In this document: positions 10,836 through 19,424 of the stretch, in pieces
Layout: the number at the start of each line of letters is the position of its first letter
Position numbering within the stretch: the stretch's first letter is position 1
Assembly: GCA_004010835.2 (NCBI GenBank)
Contig: CP030868.2
Span: 1,798,001-1,862,000, forward strand
Length of the DNA: 64,000 nucleotides
Source: Oenococcus sp. UCMA 16435
GTDB taxonomy: Bacteria > Bacillota > Bacilli > Lactobacillales > Lactobacillaceae
Direction: 5' to 3'
Notes under the pieces: generated by a model
Seen by the model: only the letters and a program-made list of their open reading frames with translations
What the model was told of the DNA's origin: nothing
Database searches by the model: none
Made by a program: the position numbers and the translations under genes

Positions 10836-11318
10836 ATGACGGCAATTTCAAACAGTCAGTTAGAGGCGCTCGTTGAGCGCCTTTCAATTATGTGCTTTCA
10901 TTCTTCTTTTGGGCATACGGTTAAATTTAATAAGCACTTGCGTTCTACTGGTGGACGAGTCGTGTTTCCGAAAAGCGGCCGAAAGATATTGGAAAATAAA
11001 ATCTATATGGAAATCAATCCAAAGCTTGACGACAAAGATCTTCCGGGAATCATTAAGCACGAATTGGCACATTATTATATTTATTTGCATAAAGGTCTTC
11101 ACCGCGAAAATGACCGTGATTTCCAGGCTTTATTAAAAAAACTTGGTGCGCCAAGATATTCGCCGCTTCATTCCAGGCAAAAGTCTTTTTATCTTTATGA
11201 ATGCAAAGCTTCTCACCACCACAAGTATTTACGCAATAGAAGAATAAATTTACGGAAAATGCGCTGCAGTATCGACGGAGCAACTTTGAAACTGGTGTCC
11301 GAGCGCCATTTAAAGTAA
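10836..11318 (+). CDS. SprT-like zinc metalloprotease-fold protein
   Basis: The 160-residue SprT family protein has the zinc site IIKHELAHYYIYLH (HExxH, about residues 71-75), followed by the usual Gly-Ala-Pro-Arg region (KKLGAPRY). SprT proteins are putative DNA-associated proteases. The C-terminal zinc ribbon normally has two CxxC pairs. Here they read CKAS and CSID, so the second cysteine of each pair is missing and the ribbon probably cannot bind zinc. It is the last gene of the ATPase cluster and is followed by a terminator shared with hpf. Confidence 0.87.
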   Translation: MTAISNSQLEALVERLSIMCFHSSFGHTVKFNKHLRSTGGRVVFPKSGRKILENKIYMEINPKLDDKDLPGIIKHELAHYYIYLHKGLHRENDRDFQALLKKLGAPRYSPLHSRQKSFYLYECKASHHHKYLRNRRINLRKMRCSIDGATLKLVSERHLK

Positions 11319-11319
11319 A

Positions 11320-11349
11320 TTAAAAACCAGCTTTCGGCTGGTTTTTAAT
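11320..11349. terminator. Bidirectional terminator between sprT-like and hpf
   Basis: AAAAACCAGC, loop TTTC, GGCTGGTTTTT: a perfect stem flanked by A-runs and T-runs between convergent genes. Confidence 0.88.
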
Positions 11350-11351
11350 TA

Positions 11352-11924
11352 TTATTTGGAACTTTCAACATTTTCTGTTTCGATTAGCCCATATTTTCCA
11401 TCATCTCGTTTGTAGACAATATCCAACTGGTTTGTATCGGAATTGAGGAACAGGAAGAAATCATGGTCAAGCATTTCCATTTGTAATACTGCTTCCTCTA
11501 TGTCCATTGGTTTCAATGATAAAGTCTTTCGACGAATAACGTCGATTTTTTTGTCTTCATTTGTGTCGGAAGGAACCGGATCGATTGCTTCGTTAAAGTC
11601 AATTCCTTTAAAACCTCTTTCTCGAGATTTGCGATTAACTCTTGTCTTAAATTTACGGATTTGCCGCAGCAGCTTGGCAGAAACCAGGTCGACGGCGTTA
11701 TAGAAATCACTTTGTGTCTCTTCGGCACGTAATGTCAGATACGGTAGTGGAATTGTAACTTCGATTTTAAAAGTCTTTTCATTGTATTTCCGAACATTTA
11801 TATGAGCTATAGGATTGTTTTTTTGATCAATATAGTTATTAAGTTTTTCCAAGCGAAGCTCGATGTAGTTATTGATAGCATCCGTTGTACTCATATTTTC
11901 ACCACGAATTTGATATTCAATCAT
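11352..11924 (-). CDS. hpf: Ribosome hibernation promoting factor, long form
   Basis: The 190-residue protein has the N-terminal S30AE/YfiA ribosome-binding domain (IRGENMSTTDAINNYIELRL) and the C-terminal dimerisation domain (VVRRKTLSLKPMDIEEAVLQ-like: IRRKTLSLKPMDIEEA, then LDHDFFLFLNSDT). This makes it the long form that drives 100S ribosome dimers. It has a strong ribosome site (GGAGG) before ATG 11924. In many Firmicutes hpf lies between comFC and secA; here that position (57030) is empty and hpf stands alone. Confidence 0.94.
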   Translation of the reverse strand: MIEYQIRGENMSTTDAINNYIELRLEKLNNYIDQKNNPIAHINVRKYNEKTFKIEVTIPLPYLTLRAEETQSDFYNAVDLVSAKLLRQIRKFKTRVNRKSRERGFKGIDFNEAIDPVPSDTNEDKKIDVIRRKTLSLKPMDIEEAVLQMEMLDHDFFLFLNSDTNQLDIVYKRDDGKYGLIETENVESSK

Positions 11925-12096
11925 AATTTCCTCCTACTTAAATTTTAAACTAGTCTAACACTCAGAGGCTGATTTTTCGATTATTTTAGATTTAATCAGG
12001 TTATTACTGATTTTATTGAATTTAATTGCTAAATTTGACTCTTTTTTGCTTTTTTCCAAGCAGTTCGTCTGTTTTTCTAGTATAATATTTTTGTTC

Positions 12097-12180
12097 GCGG
12101 ACGTGGCGGAATTGGCAGACGCGCAGGATTAAGGATCCTGTGGTAGAAATACCGTATGGGTTCGACTCCCATCGCCCGCA
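12097..12180 (+). tRNA. tRNA-Leu (anticodon AAG)
   Basis: A class II tRNA: acceptor GCGGACG, D-arm GCG/CGC, anticodon stem CAGGA-TTAAGGA-TCCTG with AAG at 34-36, a long variable arm GGTA-GAAA-TACC, T-arm ATGGG-TTCGACT-CCCAT, 3' acceptor strand CGCCCGC and discriminator A. CCA is not encoded. The acceptor stem has an A-C mismatch at the fifth pair. A TATAAT box at 12081-12086 lies just upstream. Confidence 0.95.
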
Positions 12181-12185
12181 TTTTT

Positions 12186-12221
12186 GCTCTTTATCGACAA
12201 AGGTTGATATAGAGCTTTTTT
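12186..12221 (+). terminator. Terminator after tRNA-Leu
   Basis: GCTCTTTATC (12186-12195) pairs with GATATAGAGC (12206-12215) with one mismatch, then a T-run. Confidence 0.75.
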
Positions 12222-12229
12222 GTTGCTTA

Positions 12230-12460
12230 AATGCCTTGACATTAGGTTTTCTAGACTTCTTTTAAGCTCATTTTCCTAGGTTTTAATATAACATCCACCT
12301 ATTTCAGTTCACATCCACTTATAATGCTGGTGACTGAAATGGGCATGTTGATTTAAGCGTAATTACGGACAGTGGTTATAATGGAACGACTACGGCTTCT
12401 ACCGGGGCAACGGGCAACAGCAGTTAATGCAAGCACAATACTCTAAATTGACCAGGAACT
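12230..12460. other. Intergenic stretch with one imperfect inverted repeat
   Basis: No gene is supported here. An inverted repeat (ATTTCAGTTCAC near 12302 against GTGACTGAAAT near 12332) spans about 45 bases and has no T-run, so it is not a plain terminator. A short + strand frame reading YNGTTTASTGATGNSS before a TAA at about 12424 may be the 3' end of a lost surface-protein gene; support is weak. Confidence 0.4.
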
Positions 12461-12463
12461 AGG

Positions 12464-12664
12464 CTACTTGCCAATCGATTTCAAGTTGGGTACAAGGCCA
12501 GTCTTATAAGAAGGTGCGTTAATATCCAGTAACAATGTGCTTTTATCCAACATTGGTTCTTGGATTATTGGTAAGAGCGATGTCGATATTCTAATCACGA
12601 ATACCATGGCTGCTAAGTTAATCACTTCTAATACGACTAATACGACGGATATTATTAATTTCAA
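12464..12664 (-). CDS. Small putative membrane-anchored protein (66 residues)
   Basis: A 66-codon frame begins at TTG 12664, overlapping the TGA of the upstream exporter gene by four bases (TTGA), so it could be translated by coupling. It has one N-terminal hydrophobic helix (MKLIISVVLVVLEVINLAAM) and a short polar tail. I recognise no family. It could equally be the truncated start of a lost gene. Confidence 0.35.
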   Translation of the reverse strand: MKLIISVVLVVLEVINLAAMVFVIRISTSLLPIIQEPMLDKSTLLLDINAPSYKTGLVPNLKSIGK

Positions 12665-14094
12665 TCTTTATATTTTTTTGACTTTTTTACTGACAGAAAC
12701 CAAGCAGGAATAAACATTAATAAAGTAAAACCACATGACCATGCAAATCCTATGTTATAAGAGTTAGCCATCGTTAAGAGAGGAGTCTTTTTAGGATAAC
12801 TAGTGGCAACATTAACAATGATTGTTGAAAGAATAGCAGAACCGGCTGCGCCACCTACTGATTGTAAAATCCTTGTTATAACTGTTGCTTGACCGATTTT
12901 TTCTTTTGGCATACCGATATAGGCAGCGGTCATCAATGGGACACTCATTGCTCCCATACCCAGTCCACGTATAAACAGAACGGAGACTAATAACCAAATA
13001 GCAGTCGAAGTATCGAACCAGACAAAGGGCATAGTTGCTAATAGAGTAATTAACAAGCCAACTATTACGACCCATTTTGGTCCGATTCTATCAGTTAATT
13101 TGCCAGCTTGTGAACGTGTAAAAAACATGCCAATCGCTTGTGAACCCATAATAATTCCGGCGCTTAAGACGCTCTGGCCACGGACTCCTTGAAAATATAA
13201 AGGTAACAACATCATTGGGCCGTTAGTTGTAATGCCAGTTAACATCATCAAGATTGTTGTTAGATTCAAATTTTTATATTTGAAAATATTCAAAGGAACA
13301 ATTGCCTTGTCCGGTTTGATAACTGCGTATAAGACATACATTAATAAGGCTAATACACCCAGAACGATTTCTAGTAAGACATCATCCTGGTTAAATAATG
13401 ATTTGCTGGAGGAATAATTAGAAATTCCAAGGATCATTCCCGCGAAAAATCCTGCTAATAAACCGATCCCCAAAAAATCAATTTTTAGCTTTGGATTAAT
13501 GGCCGGCATAGCTGGAACACCAAAGAAGATTAATAGAAGACCAACTAAAGTCAAGGGAACATTAACCCAAAACATCATATGCCAATTTGCATTACTTATT
13601 ATAAAGGCTCCTAAGACCGGCCCGAGTACCGGGCCAATCATTGTTGGAATTGCGACTGTCGACATAACTGCGCCAATGTTTTTACCGTTTGCGGCTCTCA
13701 TAATTAAGGTCGATAAGGCTGGAATAAGCATACCGGTCCCAGTTCCTTGAATTAATCGACCAATGATTAAAGTTGTAATGGTCGTTGATATCGCAGAAAA
13801 TAATGAACCGATTAAAAACAAAACAAGCGAAAAACTATAAATCCATTTGCCATTAAAACGATCAGTTGCCCAACCTGCCAATGGCACAGTAATACCCATC
13901 ATTAATGTATATCCAGTAATCGTCCATTGCATAACAGAAATCGTCGTGTGCATATCTCTGGTCATGGTCTGGATGGCGATGTTCACCATCGTTGAATCGA
14001 ATATTGGTGCTAATGCACCAAAGGCAAAAATCAAACTGATCCGAAGAAGAGTTGGATCAATTTTTTCTTTTGGTTTAGTTAGTTTTTTCATCAT
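12661..14094 (-). CDS. MFS drug exporter, DHA2 family (EmrB/QacA-like, 14 TM)
   Basis: A 477-residue polytopic protein with the DHA2 pattern: TM1 motif PIFDSTMVNIA, motif A GWATDRFNGKW, motif C region PTMIGPVLGPVLGAFI, and about 14 hydrophobic segments. Such proteins export drugs or dyes in exchange for protons. It is divergent from a TetR-type gene at 14266, which is the usual arrangement for a substrate-inducible efflux pump. The ribosome site before ATG 14094 is weak (AAGGAATTTAAA). Confidence 0.88.
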   Translation of the reverse strand: MMKKLTKPKEKIDPTLLRISLIFAFGALAPIFDSTMVNIAIQTMTRDMHTTISVMQWTITGYTLMMGITVPLAGWATDRFNGKWIYSFSLVLFLIGSLFSAISTTITTLIIGRLIQGTGTGMLIPALSTLIMRAANGKNIGAVMSTVAIPTMIGPVLGPVLGAFIISNANWHMMFWVNVPLTLVGLLLIFFGVPAMPAINPKLKIDFLGIGLLAGFFAGMILGISNYSSSKSLFNQDDVLLEIVLGVLALLMYVLYAVIKPDKAIVPLNIFKYKNLNLTTILMMLTGITTNGPMMLLPLYFQGVRGQSVLSAGIIMGSQAIGMFFTRSQAGKLTDRIGPKWVVIVGLLITLLATMPFVWFDTSTAIWLLVSVLFIRGLGMGAMSVPLMTAAYIGMPKEKIGQATVITRILQSVGGAAGSAILSTIIVNVATSYPKKTPLLTMANSYNIGFAWSCGFTLLMFIPAWFLSVKKSKKYKD

Positions 14095-14108
14095 TTTAAA
14101 TTCCTTTA

Positions 14109-14197
14109 ATTATCGAGACGTTTTGTATCGATAAAACAAAGTCATTGTATATCTTTAAAAAAACAAAAGCAATATAGTTACAAGTTGTTTCGATAAT
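14109..14197. promoter_or_regulatory. Candidate TetR operator elements in the divergent promoter
   Basis: The 170-base gap between exporter and regulator contains the palindrome TTgTATCGATAaAA (14123-14136). It also has two inverted half sites, ATTATCGAGAC (14109-14119) and GTTTCGATAAT (14187-14197), that share the ATCGA core. They are good candidates for binding by the adjacent TetR protein, but no experiment is implied. Confidence 0.5.
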
Positions 14198-14265
14198 TTT
14201 TATTTAAAAGATATTTTTGCTAAAATGATTCTTAAGGATTGGAATAATTACTAATTAATAAAACA

Positions 14266-14856
14266 ATGCAGCGAAGAACAAAACAAGAAATCATTAATTC
14301 GATTTACAAAAGTACGCTAGAAATTTTAAATGATAAAGGCTATAAAGCAACCACTTTCCAAAATGTTGCACATCAGGCTGGTACAGCCAGAGCTGTTTTA
14401 TATCGACACTGGGAATCACCCTTTGAATTAATCAATGCTGCGATGGATAATAGGCTGAAACAAAATGAACAAAATTTTTTTTCGATGTCGTTACCAGGTA
14501 TTAGCCTTAGAGGTGATTTGATCTTTGCTTTATCACATTCATTAAAAATGAGTAAAATTCTTGGTCCGGAATTTTTTAGAGCCTTTCTCTGTGAAGCTGG
14601 TAAAAATAATAATATACAAGAACGCCTAAAACATACTCGTCAACTTAATTTATCGATTATGGGCAGAATTATAGAGAAGGCAAAAGCCCGTGGTGAGATA
14701 AGTCAACCAATTGATGAATATTTACAACTCTTACCTTTTGATATGCTTCGATACGAAGTTTTGATCAATGAGAAATCTTTGACATCTCAATTCATCGAAA
14801 AACTAGTAGACGATGTTGTATTACCGTCTTTTATGAAAGAACAAAAGAATGGTTGA
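14266..14856 (+). CDS. TetR family transcriptional regulator
   Basis: 196 residues. The N-terminal helix-turn-helix (ATTFQNVAHQAGTARAVLYRHW, residues about 25-46) is the TetR DNA-binding domain. The remaining ~140 residues are an alpha-helical ligand domain without an obvious subfamily. It is divergently placed from the DHA2 exporter and is presumably its repressor. No clear ribosome site precedes ATG 14266. Confidence 0.88.
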   Translation: MQRRTKQEIINSIYKSTLEILNDKGYKATTFQNVAHQAGTARAVLYRHWESPFELINAAMDNRLKQNEQNFFSMSLPGISLRGDLIFALSHSLKMSKILGPEFFRAFLCEAGKNNNIQERLKHTRQLNLSIMGRIIEKAKARGEISQPIDEYLQLLPFDMLRYEVLINEKSLTSQFIEKLVDDVVLPSFMKEQKNG

Positions 14857-14911
14857 CTAAACTGTGCTAGCAAAAATATTTTTTTAATCTTTATTGAATT
14901 GATTAATACTT

Positions 14912-15223
14912 ATAGAAATTGCAGAAAAAGAAACTAAAGAAGAAGCAAACATAAAAGTCGAGGCACAAAATCTAATTGCTCTTTTCGATATGGCTAAGCA
15001 TAATTATTCCAAACGGAGTTTTAATTACATTTATAAATGCTTTATAGCTTGTAATATAAAATAACACAATCCAAAACCAGGCCCGGAAACAGAAAAAGTG
15101 GCTTTCTTTAAAGAAGAAGAAATTAAAGGGTTGAATTTATCGACTGCTCGAAATCTTCCTAGTGACATTGAAATGATTTTTAATTATCACAGGTCTCCTC
15201 AATGGACCGCAAGGTTAGACTAG
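14912..15223 (+). pseudogene. NUDIX hydrolase remnant (5' truncated, internal stop)
   Basis: One frame over 104 codons reads as the C-terminal part of a LAB NUDIX protein. It has the end of a degenerate Nudix box (IEIAEKETKEEANIKV), then ALFDMAKHNY, FNYIYKCFIACNI, an in-frame TAA at about 15062, then VAFFKEEEIKGLNLSTARN, LPSDIEMIF and YHRSPQWTARLD before the natural stop. The first part of the gene, including the Nudix glycine, is missing, so the gene is inactive. Confidence 0.75.
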
Positions 15224-15404
15224 TTTTATTTCAATATTAATGTAAACGAATAAGGCATTATTGCTTTCCTATGAATTCCGTTATTATTTCATCGGTGCTC
15301 ACGTAAAAAATAAAAATTTTAAATTTATTAAAAACATCCATTTTTTGATTGGTAGTTTTTTATATCTCTATATGCAAAATGCAGATATCATATATAATTA
15401 CCTA

Positions 15405-15484
15405 TGGATGTCATGGTCGATATCCAATATTTTTATTCATAGTTCACGCTATGATAAGTCCTCGCTTTATGCGGGGATTTTTTT
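15405..15484 (+). ncRNA. Candidate short RNA: 5' hairpin, second hairpin, terminator
   Basis: A TATAAT box at 15393-15398 is followed seven bases later by a hairpin (TGGAT 15405-15409 with ATCCA 15422-15426). A second hairpin follows (CATAG/CTATG, 15437-15452), then an intrinsic terminator (CCTCGC 15460-15465 with GCGGGG 15471-15476, then seven T). No good coding frame lies inside. The architecture recurs elsewhere in the window. Confidence 0.4.
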
Positions 15485-15497
15485 GGCCTTGATAAGT

Positions 15498-15540
15498 AGA
15501 AAGCGCTTTCTTTCTATCTTGAATCATGTTAAACTATACA
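15498..15540 (+). promoter_or_regulatory. Perfect cre-like palindrome next to a promoter
   Basis: AGAAAGCGCTTTCT (15498-15511) is a perfect 14-bp palindrome with the GCGC core of CcpA (cre) sites. It is followed at 15535-15540 by TATACA as a possible -10 box. The -35 position falls at the edge of the palindrome, so CcpA binding would be expected to repress. The transcript it would control is the structured RNA described next. Confidence 0.5.
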
Positions 15541-15544
15541 TAGG

Positions 15545-15761
15545 GTTCAAGGGGATCATAAAGCGTATTCTAGATACTGATGAAGACAAGACCCTGTAAG
15601 GGGCAAAATTGGATCTCGAAGGACCCAAGAGCAGTTCTCTTAGCATTCGTGTAATGAAACATTGAGGCGCAAGTCTCAAAGCTACCTACATTGGGATGTG
15701 AACAGTTAGAGGTATCAGGTAGAACTGATTGACTCGAAACTGTAAAGAGGGCTGTTTTTTT
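15545..15761 (+). ncRNA. Unexplained structured RNA candidate
   Basis: The segment folds into a closed structure. AGCAGTTCTCTT (15630-15641) pairs over 12 bp with AAGAGGGCTGTT (15745-15756, three G-U pairs), and a T-run follows. Inside are TTGAGG/TCTCAA (15662-15679), CTACCT (15682-15687) with AGGTAG (15717-15722), and ACAT/ATGT (15688-15699). Further 5' is CCC/GGG around 15591-15603. It has no tmRNA, RNase P, SRP, T-box or 6S signature that I can see, and no convincing coding frame. Confidence 0.42.
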
Positions 15762-16199
15762 ATTGTATAGCCAAGGCGCTGGGAAGTATAGCTTAATTAA
15801 GTTATTTCCAAAGAGACCCTTAAGCATCAAACACCGGACTTAGTAATAGACTGGTTTTAGCATGATTATCTTGTACCTTAATTGGTACGAGAGAGTATTA
15901 AAATATTTTTTTGCATACACGCACTAGCCTTCTAGGCTGGTGTTTTTTATTATAATTAATTATTCAAACTAGAAATTATTTATATTTTTTATTTATTTAA
16001 ATTCAATTATGCACATAAAGAAAGCATAAAAGTTCCCAATGACCCAGTGTCGAATAATCGATCTTATGTTTGCGTTTCTTATATGTCATAAAGAAAAAAT
16101 TTTAGTTTATAATTTAATATTTTATCAACATTTGTTTGATGATTTTAATAGTTTCATTTTTAGCAATGTCAACATTCAAATCATTACGATCTTTAAATG
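15762..16199. other. Intergenic stretch with one terminator-like hairpin
   Basis: Nothing coding is supported. CTAGCC/GGCTGG around 15926-15942 followed by TGTTTTTTATT is an intrinsic terminator on the + strand that could end read-through from the RNA region upstream. The sequence AAAGAAAGCATAAA at 16017-16030 recurs near 24946. Confidence 0.5.
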
Positions 16200-16887
16200 T
16201 TGTTACATCATTAACGCCACTCGGCAGGTTGGAACATGTTTAGGAATCGCTATACTTGTAACTTTGCTAAATACTCATATTCAAACGGCAAAAGATCAGA
16301 TTAAAAAAACATCTATAAATATAATCACTCAAAAAAATATATCGCCACATGTAAAAAAAGTGGCCAAAAAACAAATTAAAACTCTTTTCAGCACTTCTAA
16401 TTTTAGTGATGACGATAATGTAAAAATTCAACGTAAAATGAATCATTTGAAAGCAAAAATTAAAAAGGCAGCTCTAAAAGAAAAGGGTGTTCCTAAACCA
16501 AAAATTAATAGCAAGTTACGCATGTTATATGATGGTAGTACCCAAATATATACATCTTCTGATAAAATCGCTCAAGCATATCAGCAATTTGAAAAAAATG
16601 CAGCCTCCTTAACGGAATGTTCCAAAGACAAGAACGTTTCGAAAATTGAGAACAACTTGCAGCTTTTGGATGGAGCTAATCAAAAAGTGGCAACGGCTCA
16701 AAGTTTTTTATCAACAAAAATCGCATTATTGGCACAAGCTAATGAAATGAAATCAGGGTTAAAAGATATAAAAGAATACAAAAATCAAAAAATAGCGCAT
16801 GCTTTTAGTCAAACCTATATTTTTGGTTCAATATTAATAATCATTTGTTCCCCAATAGCTTTATGGACGAATAGAAAAAGAATTTAG
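16200..16887 (+). pseudogene. C-terminal remnant of a DHA2 multidrug exporter
   Basis: The reading frame ending at 16887 contains the tail of a DHA2 MFS protein. It has the TM13 motif ATRQVGTCLGIAILVTLLN, a long charged extracellular loop, and a final TM (SQTYIFGSILIIICSPIALW) followed by NRKR. Everything before TM13 is missing. The frame is open further upstream to 16039, but that part does not resemble an exporter and I treat it as chance. It is too short to transport and is probably decayed. Confidence 0.72.
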
Positions 16888-16984
16888 CACAATCATCCTC
16901 GTATCTATTCTTTTTTAAAAATTATCATGAATATTTAATTTGAGTCGACCTGGTTCACCGTTGATTAAGCACTCAAAGGTGTTT

Positions 16985-17395
16985 TTATATTTCTTTGCTC
17001 AATTGCATAACTCTATCTTTAATTTCATCTCTTACCATTTCAAAAACGTGCATTTTCTCTTCTTCTGTTCCGGATGCCCGAGCTGGGTCAATTAATTCCC
17101 AATGAATTTTTTTAATTGAGGCAGGGGTCATTGGGCAACGATCCTTGGCATCCCCACATAAGGTGACGATTAATTGACATTGTTGTAAATAGTTATTATC
17201 AATAAGTTTTGAATACTGCTTGGAAATATCAATATTAAGCTGCTGCATGACTTTAACGGCGAATGGATTGAGACCGTGTTTTTCAACACCGGCTGATTGG
17301 ATTTTCCAGTCCGAACTTAGATATTTCTTTGCAAAGCCTTCGGCCATTTGGCTTCTAGCGGAATTTCCTGTACAAAGGAAATAGATTTTTTTCAT
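16985..17395 (-). CDS. arsC: Arsenate reductase, thioredoxin-coupled LMW-PTPase type
   Basis: 136 residues. The P-loop [13 protein letters not shown] starts at Cys8. Cys80 and Cys87 in [10 protein letters not shown] form the shuttle pair of the thioredoxin-linked ArsC family (pI258 type). The conserved DPARASG motif follows. The enzyme reduces arsenate to arsenite in the cytosol. No arsB, arsR or acr3 gene is nearby, so the gene is an orphan and efflux must be encoded elsewhere, if at all. Confidence 0.93.
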   Translation of the reverse strand: MKKIYFLCTGNSARSQMAEGFAKKYLSSDWKIQSAGVEKHGLNPFAVKVMQQLNIDISKQYSKLIDNNYLQQCQLIVTLCGDAKDRCPMTPASIKKIHWELIDPARASGTEEEKMHVFEMVRDEIKDRVMQLSKEI

Positions 17396-17513
17396 GAGTG
17401 GATATTCCTTGTCTATAGATCACGTTAATTATATTCGCAAACGGTCTCTTTTTGCTGAAGACTTTTTTAAATACTATTGAATATATATGGTTTGGTCAGA
17501 GATACTCGAAATG

Positions 17514-18395
17514 CTAATTAACACAGTATTCTTTTTTTACTTCTTGAACAAAGTTGCTCGCTATTTTGGAAAGTTTAGTGTTTTTCTTCCAAATAATTGC
17601 ATTATAAGTGAACAACTCTTTATTGATTATTTGGCAATAATTGATTTTATTTTTATCAACAAACTTCAACCAATCTTTGGGAATTATCGCAATGCCGAGA
17701 TTTTTTTCGGCCAATGAGATCAGGGTAGTCGTATTGTCAATTTTTACTGCGATATTTGGTTTAAAACCATATTTTTGGCATAAATTTTTTATAGTTGTTT
17801 CATATCGTTTGTAAATTAATAAAGGTTTATCTGCAAGTGAAGATATATTTATTTGATTATTTTCCAAGACAAATTGTGAATTTTTACTTGAAATTGCCAT
17901 CATAGGTTCGTTAGACAAATGAATAATTTCAAATTTATCCGAATTTAACGGGGTACAAATAATTCCAATTTCAATCAAGTCGTCCTCTATTGAGGAAAGT
18001 ATTCTAGCGGTTGTGATTTCTTCGATTGAAAATTTTACTTTGGGAAACTTTTCATTGAAGTTGGCTATCCATTCCGGAAGTGCTCCGCTGCCAATTGAGG
18101 AAGTTACTCCGATAGATAACGATCCATTTTTGCCGGTTGATATCTCTGAAATTTCGTTATTAATGCTGGCGTACAGCTTGAGCAACTGTTTGCCGCGTTC
18201 ATAAAGCATTCTTCCCGATTCGGTAAGTTTCATATGACGAGTATTGCGTTCTAACAAAACCGTATTGTATTCTTTTTCAATTTTTTTTAATTGTTGACTC
18301 AAAAATGGTTGAGGCAAACCTAATTTTTGAGCTGCCGTTGAAATACTGAGATTATCAGTAATTTCGATAAAATGTTCTAATTGTTTTATATTCAA
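17514..18395 (-). CDS. LysR family transcriptional regulator
   Basis: 293 residues. The N-terminal LysR helix-turn-helix (MNIKQLEHFIEITDNLSIST, then AAQKLGLPQPFLSQQLKKIE) is followed by a LysR substrate-binding domain from about residue 90. The start is TTG 18395 behind AAGGAGAAGG. It is divergent from the EamA transporter gene, about 140 bases away, and is probably its regulator. The ligand is unknown. Confidence 0.9.
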   Translation of the reverse strand: MNIKQLEHFIEITDNLSISTAAQKLGLPQPFLSQQLKKIEKEYNTVLLERNTRHMKLTESGRMLYERGKQLLKLYASINNEISEISTGKNGSLSIGVTSSIGSGALPEWIANFNEKFPKVKFSIEEITTARILSSIEDDLIEIGIICTPLNSDKFEIIHLSNEPMMAISSKNSQFVLENNQINISSLADKPLLIYKRYETTIKNLCQKYGFKPNIAVKIDNTTTLISLAEKNLGIAIIPKDWLKFVDKNKINYCQIINKELFTYNAIIWKKNTKLSKIASNFVQEVKKEYCVN

Positions 18396-18539
18396 TTTGC
18401 CTTCTCCTTAATATTGCTTCGTATCAATTTATATTTTAAATATTATAAATGTATAAGTAAACTGGCATTTTTATTATAAGAATATTTTGATTATTATTGC
18501 TTATAGTGTTTATGATATTTTGATTGAGGAGTGTTCGTT

Positions 18540-19424
18540 GTGAAAATGAAAAGATCTGTTGCTATTTTGTTATTAGTTTTGGCTAGCCTTTTTTGGGCTG
18601 GTAACTATGTTTTTGGAAAATATATCATAAATTCTTTAAAACCGATTCAGATTAATTTTTTAAGATGGCTGTTAGCCGGAATTATTCTATTGCCTTTATC
18701 TCAAATCCTTGAAAAGCCATCTTGGAAAAAAGTATGGAAAGAGTGGCCAATTCTATTAGTACTTTCAATATTTGGAATTATTGGTTATAACGTTTTATTG
18801 TATAAGGCGCTTTCTTTCACAAGCTCTATTAATGCGGCTTTGATAAATTCTGTTAATCCTGCCCTGATTGCTGTTTTTGCTTCATTAATTCTAAAAGAGG
18901 GTATGAACAAAATTAATATATTGGGAATTTTTATTTCTTTATTGGGAGTCTTATTGGTTTTGACATACGGAAATCTATTAAAGATCTTTTCAATTAGCTA
19001 CAATCAAGGCGATTTTTACATGATTTTAGTGATTGTTTCATGGACAATCTATACTTTGTTAGCCAAAAAAATTAGCTATTTACCGCCAATTGCTTCGACA
19101 AGTGTAATTGTCTTTTTTAGCTTAATTATTATGCTTCCTTTTTTTATAAACTCGAATTTTAATTGGTCGTTTAAAGCACCAACCTTTTACAGCATTATTT
19201 ATTTAGGTTTATTTCCATCGGTAGGTTCGTTGGTGTTTTGGAACAGTGCCGTTCCGGTTATTGGAGCAGGGAAGTCTGGTATCTTTTTAAACCTGATTAC
19301 AGTATTTACCGTCATTATCAGTGTTATTTTAGGCAACAAGGTAACTGCTATTCAAATAATTGGTGGAGCAATTGTAATTTTGGGAGTTTATTTAACTAAC
19401 AAGAAAACTGGCCAACTAAATTAA
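18540..19424 (+). CDS. EamA/DMT family transporter (RhaT-like)
   Basis: About 294 residues with ten hydrophobic segments arranged as two EamA repeats (LFWAGNYVFGKYI at the start of the first; LVIVSWTIYTLLAKKISYLP at the start of the second). These are metabolite exporters of the drug/metabolite transporter superfamily. The substrate is unknown. GTG 18540 is chosen because ATTGAGGAG (18523-18531) sits eight bases upstream; GTG 18531 would overlap that site, and ATG 18546 is possible. It is divergent from the LysR gene. Confidence 0.87.
   Translation: MKMKRSVAILLLVLASLFWAGNYVFGKYIINSLKPIQINFLRWLLAGIILLPLSQILEKPSWKKVWKEWPILLVLSIFGIIGYNVLLYKALSFTSSINAALINSVNPALIAVFASLILKEGMNKINILGIFISLLGVLLVLTYGNLLKIFSISYNQGDFYMILVIVSWTIYTLLAKKISYLPPIASTSVIVFFSLIIMLPFFINSNFNWSFKAPTFYSIIYLGLFPSVGSLVFWNSAVPVIGAGKSGIFLNLITVFTVIISVILGNKVTAIQIIGGAIVILGVYLTNKKTGQLN

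Noticed and set aside
10873..11283. Frames overlapping the SprT-like gene on both strands
   Set aside because: They are shadows of a clear coding gene.
15261..15830. Two frames of 112 and 86 codons on opposite strands
   Set aside because: No ribosome site, no family resemblance, and they overlap hairpins, a terminator and the structured RNA.
15545..15950. Possible tmRNA, RNase P RNA, SRP RNA or T-box leader
   Set aside because: The diagnostic words of these RNAs (for example the T-box GGUACCGCG, the RNase P GAGGAAAGUCC, the SRP GGAAGGAAGCA and the tmRNA GGGUUCGA arm) are absent.
16039..16199. The first 54 codons of the frame that ends in the DHA2 remnant
   Set aside because: The composition does not look like a DHA2 protein and there is no ribosome site; only the part from about 16200 is similar to an exporter.
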